Positions 56,896 to 64,000 of a stretch of 64,000 bases of DNA are shown here, piece by piece. Source of the stretch: Palleronia abyssalis (GTDB taxonomy: Bacteria > Pseudomonadota > Alphaproteobacteria > Rhodobacterales > Rhodobacteraceae); assembly GCF_900302445.1 (NCBI RefSeq), contig NZ_ONZF01000002.1, positions 664,544 through 728,543 of the forward strand, in the 5' to 3' direction. The notes under the pieces are model-generated. The model made no database searches, was not told the origin of the DNA, and saw only the letters and a program-made list of their open reading frames with translations. Position 1 is the first letter of the stretch. Each line of letters opens with the position of its first letter. The translations under genes and the position numbers were made by a program.

Positions 56896-57603
56896 TCATC
56901 GGCTTGCGAGGCGGCCCCCGTGCCACTTTCGTGCGGGCTCGGGCCACGTCACGCATTCGTCGAGCGCGTCGAGTAGCGGGATCCGATGCGCGGCGTCGTG
57001 ATCCGCCGTTGGCGGGGGGCTGCGATGAATGCGTTGGGGGCGGGCGATCATGACCGTCTGCCACCCCATGCGACGCGGTGTAATGAAATCCTTGATGGGG
57101 TTGTCCGCCACATAGGTGAGCGCACGGCCTGTCAGGCCCGTGGCCTCTTCCATCAACTCGAAGGCCATCGGAGACGGTTTGCCGAAATTCTGCCCGAGGG
57201 CGCCGGTCAGCAGGATGGGCGATAAACGGTCCTCCAGATTTAGCGCCGAGAGCTTGGCGCCCTGAGTCGCCGCCGGTCCGTCGCTGATCAGCCCGCACCG
57301 ACCGGCGTAGCGCTGCAGGGCGCGGTCGGCATCGGCTTGCAGCGCGATTTGGGGCGTGTGTCCACGGTAGGTCTCGACCATGTCTCCAATCAGATCGGCC
57401 TCGGGCACCACGCTCAGACGCAGAAACGCCTCGTCGAAGACCCGCTGCCTCTCTCCCGCGGCAAAGACCGAACGGCAGGCTTCTTCCAGCCCGTCTATGC
57501 CGTGGTGATCCCGTGCGCGGTTTCCCACCGCACGATAGCCGCTGAAGACGAAATCGCGTTCGAGATACAGGGTGTCGTCCAGATCGAAGACGACGAATGT
57601 CAT
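56896..57603 (-). CDS. HAD-superfamily phosphatase
   Basis: A 235-residue HAD enzyme: motif I Asp7-L-Asp9 (FDLDDTLYLERD), a ISDGPAATQGAKLSAL segment with motif II Ser, Lys in NFGKPSPMAF, and motif III YVADNPIKDF. The helical cap is of the C1 type. The substrate is likely a phosphorylated sugar or precursor given the operon. The ATG overlaps the ATP-grasp stop by 4 bp. The short basic C-terminus (ARKWHGGRLASR) is atypical. Confidence 0.88.
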   Translation of the reverse strand: MTFVVFDLDDTLYLERDFVFSGYRAVGNRARDHHGIDGLEEACRSVFAAGERQRVFDEAFLRLSVVPEADLIGDMVETYRGHTPQIALQADADRALQRYAGRCGLISDGPAATQGAKLSALNLEDRLSPILLTGALGQNFGKPSPMAFELMEEATGLTGRALTYVADNPIKDFITPRRMGWQTVMIARPQRIHRSPPPTADHDAAHRIPLLDALDECVTWPEPARKWHGGRLASR

Positions 57604-58607
57604 TCTGCGGCCCGGACCACGGACGCGTCATCCCTGGGCATATTGAAATATGCCGCATCGTAACGGAGCATTTCCACCCCATCGACCCAGTTGTCATGCG
57701 CGCCGCTGTCCCGGCCCAGACATTCCGCCAACAGCCAGCGCGCGAAATGAGCGCCCGCATGGTCCGCCAGGGGGAAGCCGCCACCGAATCGGGCGTTGAT
57801 CTCGAAGACTTGCGGGCCGCGCGTTACGTCGTCGATCATCTGGAAGCACATCACCCCTTGCGGGCCTGGCAGCGCATCGACCAGCCTGCGGGCGATCCGG
57901 GCGAACCGGGGATCGCGCACGGTGCGGCCCTTCTCGACTTCTCCAGCGCGGACCGACAAGCGCAGATGCGGCACCGTCGTACGCAGGGACCCGTGCTTGT
58001 CCACAAAAACGTTGACGGTGTACTCGGGCCCCTCAAGGTACTCCTGCAATATTGTGGGCTCGTCGAAGCGATCGGGAATGTCCTTCGCACCGTCGATCTT
58101 CATCAACCCGCGACTGGCGCTGCCTGCGATGGGCTTGGCGAACAGCGGCCAGATCGACGTATCGTTCAGCGTGCGGGCGGTCTCGGGTGTGTAGCACCGC
58201 GGCACCGGCACGCCATTTTCTGCCAGAAGCGCGCAGGTGCGCATCTTGTCGCGCGCGATGTCGATCAGCTGGCGAGAGGCGACATGCACCCGGCATCCGA
58301 TCTCGCGAAAGCGGGGCGCGGCTTCGGCCAGTATGGCAAGCTCGGTGTCGATCGTGGGCACCAGAAGCATGATGTCTTCGGCGGCGCAGTACTCGAGCAA
58401 GGCGTCGACGTATCCCGGATCGGTGCAGGGTGGCACGTCGGAGGCGTAATCAGCCGCCGCGCAGCCCGCGCTGAGCATCGCGTTCATATCGACGGCATAG
58501 ATGGTGGCCGATACACCCAGCGCAGGACCGGCAGAGCGGAAGGCCTCGACCAGCCCGGCGCGGCGTCCGGCCGATGAAATGAGAACGCGTGGACCCCAGG
58601 CTGTCAT
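57600..58607 (-). CDS. ATP-grasp ligase
   Basis: A 335-residue ATP-grasp enzyme resembling carbamoyl-phosphate-synthase-like (PylC/CarB) single-chain ligases. N-terminal Rossmann-like segment VLISSAGRRAGLVEAF; ATP-grasp Lys in FAKPIAGSASRG; adenine-loop ILQEYLEGPEYTVNVFV; Mg2+ site around EINARFGGGFPL. It forms a C-N or thioester bond with ATP, possibly attaching an amino acid or carbamoyl group to a sugar or precursor. It overlaps its neighbours on both sides by 4 bp. Confidence 0.87.
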   Translation of the reverse strand: MTAWGPRVLISSAGRRAGLVEAFRSAGPALGVSATIYAVDMNAMLSAGCAAADYASDVPPCTDPGYVDALLEYCAAEDIMLLVPTIDTELAILAEAAPRFREIGCRVHVASRQLIDIARDKMRTCALLAENGVPVPRCYTPETARTLNDTSIWPLFAKPIAGSASRGLMKIDGAKDIPDRFDEPTILQEYLEGPEYTVNVFVDKHGSLRTTVPHLRLSVRAGEVEKGRTVRDPRFARIARRLVDALPGPQGVMCFQMIDDVTRGPQVFEINARFGGGFPLADHAGAHFARWLLAECLGRDSGAHDNWVDGVEMLRYDAAYFNMPRDDASVVRAAE

Positions 58608-59527
58608 GCGAGCACCTGTCTGGCTTGGCCGAGCACCCCATGGCGGGGCAGGGGGGCCGGGCTCGCGGTGTGCCACCCGGTCACCTCCAGGCACGTGAAA
58701 TCGCCGCAACTGACGCGAAAGCTGGCACTGGTCTGATCCTGGATCTGTCCGGGAAGGCCGATGTAGCGAGGCGGACCTTCGAAGACCCGCGCACTGGCGA
58801 TTGTCAGCACCTGCCCGCGAAACTCGGTGAATGCACCAGGGTAAGGATCGCCGACCGCTCGGATCAGGCGGTCCAGTTCGGCGGCGGAGCGGGTCCAGTC
58901 GATGTAGCCGTCTTCGGGGCGGCGTCGGGCGCAATAGCTCGCCAGCGATGGATCCTGCGGGTGGCGCGAGATCCGATCTGCTTCGATGTCGGCCACAACC
59001 TCGGGCAGCATCTGACACATCGCATCTACCTGCTTGTCGTAGAGCGAACGCGCCGTCTCGCGCGGGGACACGGGGATGGGATACTGCGCGGCGATGTCGC
59101 CGGTATCGCAGCCCGCATCAATCCAGAACAGTGTTGCCGCAGTTTCCGTAAGCCCGGCAAGGATCGTCCACGGAATTGCGGCACGCCCGCGCAGCCGGGG
59201 CAACGGCGCGGGGTGAAATCCCAACGTGCCCAGCCGGGCTACGGACCGGAACGGCGCACGGCAGATTTGCGACCAGCCGATGACCAGGGCGATGTCGGGC
59301 GCGCGGGCCGCAATGGACTGGACCGTGGCGGGGTCGTTGATGTCGGTCGCGTACAGCAGCTCTGACCCGGCGACCCGCGCGACCTCGGACAGATCGGCAA
59401 AATCCGAATGGCGCGCGGCCTTTGTCGGATGGAGGGTCACCACCAAGTCCGGCGCCTTCCCAGACGCGACCAGCGCCTCCAGCGCCCGGAGGGAGCCTTC
59501 GACAGCACCCACGAAGACCGTTTTCAT
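58604..59527 (-). CDS. Formyltransferase family protein (sugar N-formyltransferase-like)
   Basis: A 307-residue protein of the methionyl-tRNA-formyltransferase/ArnA-N fold: FVGAVEGSLRALEAL near the start, IGWSQI, HPAPLPRLRGRAAIPWTI (formyl-site His and folate-loop analogue) and FWIDAGCDTGDI. The C-terminal half (about 200-307) is an OB-like lid, as in formyltransferases. Transfer of a formyl group from N10-formyl-THF to an amino sugar is likely given the aminotransferase in the same locus. ATG 59527 has GAGGGG upstream. A true Fmt is less likely because no def gene is adjacent. Confidence 0.8.
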   Translation of the reverse strand: MKTVFVGAVEGSLRALEALVASGKAPDLVVTLHPTKAARHSDFADLSEVARVAGSELLYATDINDPATVQSIAARAPDIALVIGWSQICRAPFRSVARLGTLGFHPAPLPRLRGRAAIPWTILAGLTETAATLFWIDAGCDTGDIAAQYPIPVSPRETARSLYDKQVDAMCQMLPEVVADIEADRISRHPQDPSLASYCARRRPEDGYIDWTRSAAELDRLIRAVGDPYPGAFTEFRGQVLTIASARVFEGPPRYIGLPGQIQDQTSASFRVSCGDFTCLEVTGWHTASPAPLPRHGVLGQARQVLA

Positions 59528-59965
59528 AGCACACCCCTCATGCTCCGAAACCTTTGAGAATTGTGTCCCGTTCATGTGCTGAACCTCAATTACCCCTTGC
59601 GATCCGCGCTAAGCCTTAAGGCTAGCGGCCTAGTCCCTCGCCCAAATCCAGGCCCGTAAAAGCCGACGAAAGTGCGCCGCCAAAGGACATCTTCGACACG
59701 CGCGATGGTTCCGCCGGCCGGCATGCAGCCCCCGGGGGGGGCGGTCCGGCCAGGGTTAATTGGCGGGGGTGGCGAAGTAGCCGATCTTCGGGCGCCTGGT
59801 ACTCAATGGACGGCGCGAACACCCCATACGCACTGCTCTGACGGCTCGCAGTGCTGACCGTCTTGTGCCCCGGCGCCAAGGGCGGGTCATGCCGCACCTG
59901 GTCAAGCCGCGCGGTCTTCGGAGCCGCGCCTCGAGGCCATAGCCGGTGGCCAGGCACCTTTCGGC
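59528..59965. promoter_or_regulatory. 438-bp gap in the polysaccharide operon with a palindrome
   Basis: No gene is seen on either strand between the aminotransferase stop and the formyltransferase start. It holds a perfect AGCCTTAAGGCT palindrome (59612-59623), 85 bp upstream of the formyltransferase ATG, and a CCCCCGGGGGGGG block near 59731. A secondary promoter for the formyltransferase-ATP-grasp-HAD block is the simplest reading. It could also hold a small deleted gene. Confidence 0.45.
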
Positions 59966-61195
59966 TTACCGTGTCGCCGTTTTCATAACGTCGCACAGGG
60001 CGTCGGCCATAGCGTGCATATCGCCCAGCTCCAGGGTGGGATCGACACGGAAGGCCAAGCTGGTCCGCCCCAGTTCTTGCGCCGCGGGTAGCGGGCTGCC
60101 TGGTGTGAAGCCACGCGTGCGGAATACGCCCTCGTTGTAAATCTCTGGACAGCTTCCGCTGAACGCCGTCTGGCCGCGATCCGACAGGGCCGCCAGGATA
60201 CGGTCGCGGTCCCACCCGTTCTTCAGCCGATCGGGATCGACGAAAGCGTAGAAGCGATACCATGCGTGGGTCATGTTGTCGGGAGGCATCGGCACGCGCA
60301 GGGCAGAACAGGTGCTGAGGGCCTTTGCCAGTATCATCGCGTTGCGCTGGCGTGCTGTGTGCCATTCCGGCAGGCGGCGCACCTGCACCGAACCTATGGC
60401 CGCGGCCAAGCCCGGCATCCGCAGGTTCGTGCCCGCATCTGCATGCAGCCAGCGAAAGCCCGGAGGATGCGCATCGCTGTGGACGAGATTCATGTCCTTG
60501 CCATGATCCTTGCGCGACCAGGCCTTTGCCCACAAACTTTCGGAGTTGGTGATCAGCATGCCGCCTTCGCCACCCGTGGTCATGATCTTGTCCTGACAGA
60601 ACGAGAACGACCCGAAATCGCCGAATGTCCCGACGTGTCGCCCGTTGATCCGCGCCCCATGCGCCTGCGCGCAATCTTCGATGACCCACAAGCCGTCGGC
60701 CCGCGCCAGTTCCATGATCCCGTGCATGTCGCAAGGCCAGCCCGCCAGGTGGACGGGAATGATCCCGACAGTCCGCGTAGTGATCTTCCGGGCGATGGTC
60801 TGCGGCGTGATGTTCTGGGTCTCGAGATCGACGTCGGCGAAAACCGGTGTGCCACCCGCCAAGATCACCGCGCTGGCCGAGATCACGAAGCTGCGCGGCG
60901 TCACGATCACCTCGTCCCCAGGTTTGAGGTCCAGACACTCGATCGCGAGGTTCAGACTGAGACTGCCGTTGGCCAAGGCGATCGCGTGTTTGGCATTCGT
61001 CAGCTTCGCGAAGTCTGCCTCGAACCGTGAGACGTCCGGCCCGGTCCATGCATTGACGCGCCCGCTTTCCAGAACCCGCGTGACGGCGGCGATCTGTTCG
61101 GGGTCGTAGCGCGGCCAAATCGGGGGCGGCGTCGGGTAGACCTTTGAAATCCCGGTTTTGGCGAAACTGCTTCCGATTGATACTTCATCACGCAT
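59966..61195 (-). CDS. DegT/DnrJ/EryC1/StrS-family sugar aminotransferase
   Basis: A 409-residue PLP enzyme. Lys203 (FCQDKIMTTGGEGGM) forms the internal aldimine; D174 and Q177 (IEDCAQAHGA) bind the pyridine ring; ANGSLSLNLAIECL and GDEVIVTP are family blocks. It transaminates a 4-keto or 3-keto nucleotide sugar, presumably the product of the dehydratase encoded just upstream. Its ATG (61195-61193) shares one base with the TGA stop of that gene. Confidence 0.92.
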   Translation of the reverse strand: MRDEVSIGSSFAKTGISKVYPTPPPIWPRYDPEQIAAVTRVLESGRVNAWTGPDVSRFEADFAKLTNAKHAIALANGSLSLNLAIECLDLKPGDEVIVTPRSFVISASAVILAGGTPVFADVDLETQNITPQTIARKITTRTVGIIPVHLAGWPCDMHGIMELARADGLWVIEDCAQAHGARINGRHVGTFGDFGSFSFCQDKIMTTGGEGGMLITNSESLWAKAWSRKDHGKDMNLVHSDAHPPGFRWLHADAGTNLRMPGLAAAIGSVQVRRLPEWHTARQRNAMILAKALSTCSALRVPMPPDNMTHAWYRFYAFVDPDRLKNGWDRDRILAALSDRGQTAFSGSCPEIYNEGVFRTRGFTPGSPLPAAQELGRTSLAFRVDPTLELGDMHAMADALCDVMKTATR

Positions 61196-63228
61196 CAGAC
61201 GACCTCGACTTCGGTTTGAGGCAAAACGGTATCGTGCCGGACAGCCCGAGCTGGGGATGGTGTCGACTCTGGCGCGCAACGAGAAACGCCCAGAGAATCG
61301 GGCACATAGCCCGGCACGATTCTGGAGAGGCACGCGACGACGCTTGCCGCGTGTCCTTGACGTGCAGCGGCTGCCAGCGCGCCAATGGCCTCGTGCATGC
61401 AGTTCAGCGGAAGCCCTTCGGTGGTCGCAACTAGAATGCCTTCCACGGGGCTCTTGCTTCGGGTCTCGCGTTTGTCGAACAGTTCCTCGAAGAGTTTCTC
61501 CCCGGGGCGGATGCCGATCGTGCGAATTTCGATATCGCGCCCCGGAACCATGCCGGCCAGTCGAATCATGCGTTCTGCGAGACTGACGATCGTGATCGGC
61601 TTGCCCATGTCCAAGACCATGATTTGCCCCTGTGACAGGTCACGTTGCAATCCGCTGGCAGAGGCGAGAAGGGTCAGTTCCACCGCCTCGCGGATGGTCA
61701 TGAAGAAGCGGGTCATCCGAGCGTCGGTGACCGTCAGCGGCCCCCCTTCGTCGATTTGCTTCCTGAACAGCGGCACGAGCGATCCACTGGATCCCAGCAC
61801 GTTGCCGAAACGCACGGTCATGAACCGCGTGCCGCCCTGGCGGTCCAGCGCCTGGCAATACATCTCGGCGACGCGCTTCGTGGCGCCCATCACGTTCGAT
61901 GTGTTCACCGCCTTGTCAGTCGAGATCTGGATCATGGCTAGCGCACCGGTTTCGGCGGCCAGATCGGCAACATTGCTGGCCCCGATCACGTTGGTCAGAA
62001 CACCTTCGCAAGGGTTCCGTTCGACGATGGGTACGTGCTTGAGCGCCGCCGCGTTGAAAACCAGTTCGGGGCGGTGACGGCGAAAGATCTCCTGCAGGCG
62101 AGTCTTGTCGCGGATGCAGCAGATGTAGGCATGACGCGGAATGCCGGGGAAGTGCCGGTCGAGGTCCATGTCGATCTGGTAGCTGTTGAGTTCGCAGTTC
62201 TCGATCATGATGATTGACGCCGGCTTGAGCGACGCGATCTGGCGGACCAGTTCGGATCCGATGGAGCCCCCGGCCCCCGTCACCATCACGCGACGCCCCC
62301 GCACCAGACCCTGGATCGAGGCGTAGTCGACACGCGCTTCCTGCCGATCCAGCAGTTCCGCCACATCGATCGTGCCAAGCCCGCCATCGGCCCGCAGGGG
62401 GCGCAACGCGCTAAGCCCCGGCAACTGCGAAACCATGATGCCCTCTGCCCGTGCCCAGCTGAGCAGTGGTTCCAGCGCGATCGTGGCCTGCCGAGTCAGA
62501 GGCTCGGTCAGAATGATCCGGTCCACCCGCAACCAGCGCTTCGCAAGATTGGCCTGCACGGCGGCGCAGTCGTTGTAGGTGCCCAGAACCGGAATGCCGT
62601 GAATGCAGGTGCCGGTCGAGCCAGACAGGTCGTCGATGATGCCGACGGGGCGGAAGGTCACATTGGGTTGCGTCCGCAGAGACCGCAGGAAAAGATCAGT
62701 GGCCGTGCCGCGTCCGATCAGCAGGACGGGTTGGGCCGTGGACGTTTGCTTTTTGAGGCCAAGTGCCGTGATCAGGCCGGACCGGATATCCTCCGACCGC
62801 ATCGCAAGGCGCGGTGCGGTCAACAGCGCAGAAAGAAGCAGCAGAAGTATGACCAGGGTCCGCAGGTTGAGCGTCTGTACCGAAGTGGTCGAGGCCGTGA
62901 CTCCCAGGGTCAGGACAATGGCCAAACTGGCCCCCGCCAGTGCTATGAGATCGGTCAGAGAAGCAAAGCGCAGATTGGTGCGGTAGATCGTGAGCTGTGG
63001 CAGAACCACCAGCGCTATGGCCGTCAGAAGCAGCATTTGCCCAACGATGCCTTCCGTGAACGGGCTGGTGCCGGTGGTCAACATCAAGCTGATGAGCAGA
63101 GCGGCATTCGCCGCAATCAGGTCGAACGCGAAAAACGCCTTGGAACGACGCGACCCCTCGCGCAGCATTCCCAGAATTCCCAGCCCCGGAAAATGTGACT
63201 CGCTTTCAATATATTTGGTATTGGCCAT
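61195..63228 (-). CDS. Membrane UDP-sugar 4,6-dehydratase (CapD/WbpM/PglF-like)
   Basis: A 677-residue inner-membrane enzyme. Four N-terminal helices (about 30-140) are followed by a CoA-binding-like domain (about 160-290), then the SDR domain with VTGAGGSIGSELVRQI (cofactor), AALKHVPIVE and ISTDKAVNTSNVMGATKR, where Met-x-x-x-Lys replaces the SDR Tyr-x-x-x-Lys as in this family. It converts UDP-GlcNAc to UDP-4-keto-6-deoxy sugar. It is the first gene of the polysaccharide operon and is translationally coupled to the aminotransferase. Confidence 0.92.
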   Translation of the reverse strand: MANTKYIESESHFPGLGILGMLREGSRRSKAFFAFDLIAANAALLISLMLTTGTSPFTEGIVGQMLLLTAIALVVLPQLTIYRTNLRFASLTDLIALAGASLAIVLTLGVTASTTSVQTLNLRTLVILLLLLSALLTAPRLAMRSEDIRSGLITALGLKKQTSTAQPVLLIGRGTATDLFLRSLRTQPNVTFRPVGIIDDLSGSTGTCIHGIPVLGTYNDCAAVQANLAKRWLRVDRIILTEPLTRQATIALEPLLSWARAEGIMVSQLPGLSALRPLRADGGLGTIDVAELLDRQEARVDYASIQGLVRGRRVMVTGAGGSIGSELVRQIASLKPASIIMIENCELNSYQIDMDLDRHFPGIPRHAYICCIRDKTRLQEIFRRHRPELVFNAAALKHVPIVERNPCEGVLTNVIGASNVADLAAETGALAMIQISTDKAVNTSNVMGATKRVAEMYCQALDRQGGTRFMTVRFGNVLGSSGSLVPLFRKQIDEGGPLTVTDARMTRFFMTIREAVELTLLASASGLQRDLSQGQIMVLDMGKPITIVSLAERMIRLAGMVPGRDIEIRTIGIRPGEKLFEELFDKRETRSKSPVEGILVATTEGLPLNCMHEAIGALAAAARQGHAASVVACLSRIVPGYVPDSLGVSRCAPESTPSPARAVRHDTVLPQTEVEVV

Positions 63229-63397
63229 GAAGCCCCCGATACGAATCTGGAATACAGTGTCGTTGGGGTATTTATGTCGGCTGATCAGTTATCGTGGAAG
63301 GGTTTATGGATCGGCTTAAACGGATGCCCCAAACCTTCCATTTGGCGCAAAGCGCATACACGATTTATCAGAATTAGATTCGAAGTGCCTAATGCAT

Positions 63398-63430
63398 ACC
63401 TAAAAGGGTCAGGGGGTAATACTTTTGGGT
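63398..63430. promoter_or_regulatory. Inverted repeat upstream of the dehydratase gene
   Basis: ACCTAAAAG (63398-63406) and CTTTTGGGT (63422-63430) are inverted repeats (8 of 9 bases) separated by 15 bp, about 170 bp upstream of the ATG at 63228. It could be an operator for the LuxR-type regulator next door. No match to a known site is claimed. Confidence 0.45.
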
Positions 63431-63435
63431 GGGAA

Positions 63436-63465
63436 CAAAAAAAGCCGCGGCGAACCGCGGCTTTT
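63436..63465 (-). terminator. Rho-independent terminator after the LuxR-type gene
   Basis: AAAGCCGCGG/CCGCGGCTTT, a 10-bp stem with a CGAA loop (63441-63464), is followed on the minus strand by seven or more T residues (63443-63437). It is about 20 bp after the regulator's stop. The plus direction also has TTTT, so it may act both ways. Confidence 0.92.
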
Positions 63466-63485
63466 CAGTGGTTTTTGTATGCCAA

Positions 63486-64000
63486 CTATCGATTGGTATA
63501 AAAAGACTGATCCAACCCGTTGCGCACCGCCCAGACAGCCGCCTGGGTTCGGTTCGACACCCCCAGCTTCCGCATGATTGCCTTGACGTGAACCTTTGTA
63601 GTCGCCTCGGCGATCCCGACAGACCTGGAAATCTCCTTGTTTCCGAAGCCCCTCGCCAGACACCGCATCACGACAAGTTCTTTCGCCGAGAGCGGTACGA
63701 GAGCGATGTCGCGCGGGATGCCCGCCAGATGCTCGGCAAGGACCGACGGCAAAGCGATTTCGCCGAGTGCCACGAGTTGCAGCGTTGCCTCTAGCACCGA
63801 AGACGATACGGTCTCCGGCTGGTAGCCGCGAATGCCACGGTCGATCAGCTTGACCAGATTGGCCTGACTGAACCCCGCATTATTCACCGGAACGGCTCCC
63901 CGGTGGGCTTGAGGCAAGGTGAGGCCGTTCCTGCCGGCCTCTGGGCGAGCGTTTGCTGCGAGTGTCAGCCGCGCTTCGCGCATGAGTTGATAGAGCTGCT
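63486..64000 (-). CDS. LuxR/FixJ-type regulator, C-terminal part (partial)
   Basis: The frame is open to the right edge, so the N-terminus (receiver domain) is cut off. The visible 171 residues have a receiver-like helix end (ANLVKLIDRGIRGYQPETVSSS), then a LuxR HTH from LSAKELVVMRCLARGFG to AAVWAVRNGLDQ with KEISRSVGIAEATTKVHVK as recognition helices. NarL/FixJ-family two-component regulators of this kind often control exopolysaccharide genes. It is followed by a strong terminator and then the dehydratase gene. The first in-window Met (63983) is probably internal. Confidence 0.88.
   Translation of the reverse strand, partial: QLYQLMREARLTLAANARPEAGRNGLTLPQAHRGAVPVNNAGFSQANLVKLIDRGIRGYQPETVSSSVLEATLQLVALGEIALPSVLAEHLAGIPRDIALVPLSAKELVVMRCLARGFGNKEISRSVGIAEATTKVHVKAIMRKLGVSNRTQAAVWAVRNGLDQSFYTNR

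Noticed and set aside
58604..59527. Methionyl-tRNA formyltransferase (fmt)
   Set aside because: It lies in a polysaccharide locus and is coupled to an ATP-grasp gene without def. The sequence fits the broader formyltransferase fold, so sugar N-formylation is preferred.

Overview
The window is high-GC, densely packed chromosomal DNA of an alphaproteobacterium, most likely order Rhodobacterales (Roseobacter/Paracoccaceae group). The evidence is the combination of a membrane-anchored cytochrome c of the CycM/c552 type, a DUF484-xerC-priA neighbourhood, a YejABEF-type ABC transporter, paired MerR regulators next to a long acyl-CoA dehydrogenase, and typical rhodobacterial small families (DUF952, DUF3429, extensin-like endopeptidase). 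Genus cannot be assigned by eye. No rRNA, tRNA, CRISPR array, integrase island or phage was recognised. XerC is the housekeeping recombinase.

Layout. Positions 1-19,000: a partial 5' gene, hemF, an SDR protein, an RsmC-like methyltransferase, clpS, a HAD phosphatase, a penicillin-binding DD-carboxypeptidase with a SPOR tail, a metallophosphoesterase/diacylglycerol-kinase pair, the yejABEF transporter, cytochrome c, DUF484-xerC, priA and an FAD monooxygenase-like protein. Positions 19,000-36,900: a SurA-like periplasmic protein with an extreme acidic tail, an MFS carrier, msrA, a beta-oxidation operon (merR, acyl-CoA dehydrogenase, 70-residue protein) with a candidate palindromic operator, a two-thioesterase/MATE operon, pyrD-DUF952, a secreted 5'-nucleotidase, an exonuclease, two adjacent secreted proteins that appear to share a domain, an MFS carrier, an HMCES/YedK-type SRAP protein, a metalloprotease-like lipoprotein and an L,D-transpeptidase.

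Positions 36,900-39,070 are the accessory patch. It holds a degenerate repeat tract, a REP-associated tyrosine transposase (RAYT) flanked by oppositely oriented REP hairpins, a short coding remnant, and an AT-richer orphan gene with an AbiU2/HEPN-like signature that ends inside the stop codon of parE. Positions 39,070-53,970 return to core genes: parE, MFS, epimerase, AI-2E family permease, M48 lipoprotein, YcjX/YcjF, an extensin-like/L,D-transpeptidase pair, truA, MATE and a secreted Gly/Lys/Asn-rich protein with a duplicated C-terminal module.

Positions 53,970-64,000 form a surface-polysaccharide locus on the minus strand. A membrane CapD/PglF-type 4,6-dehydratase and a DegT aminotransferase overlap and probably make a nucleotide-linked amino sugar. 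A formyltransferase, an ATP-grasp ligase and a HAD phosphatase follow as one translationally coupled block. A pectate-lyase-like secreted beta-helix protein and a GT4 glycosyltransferase complete the set. A LuxR/FixJ-type regulator, cut by the window edge, lies upstream behind a strong terminator. This operon and the RAYT/HEPN patch are the two regions most likely to contain undescribed biology.
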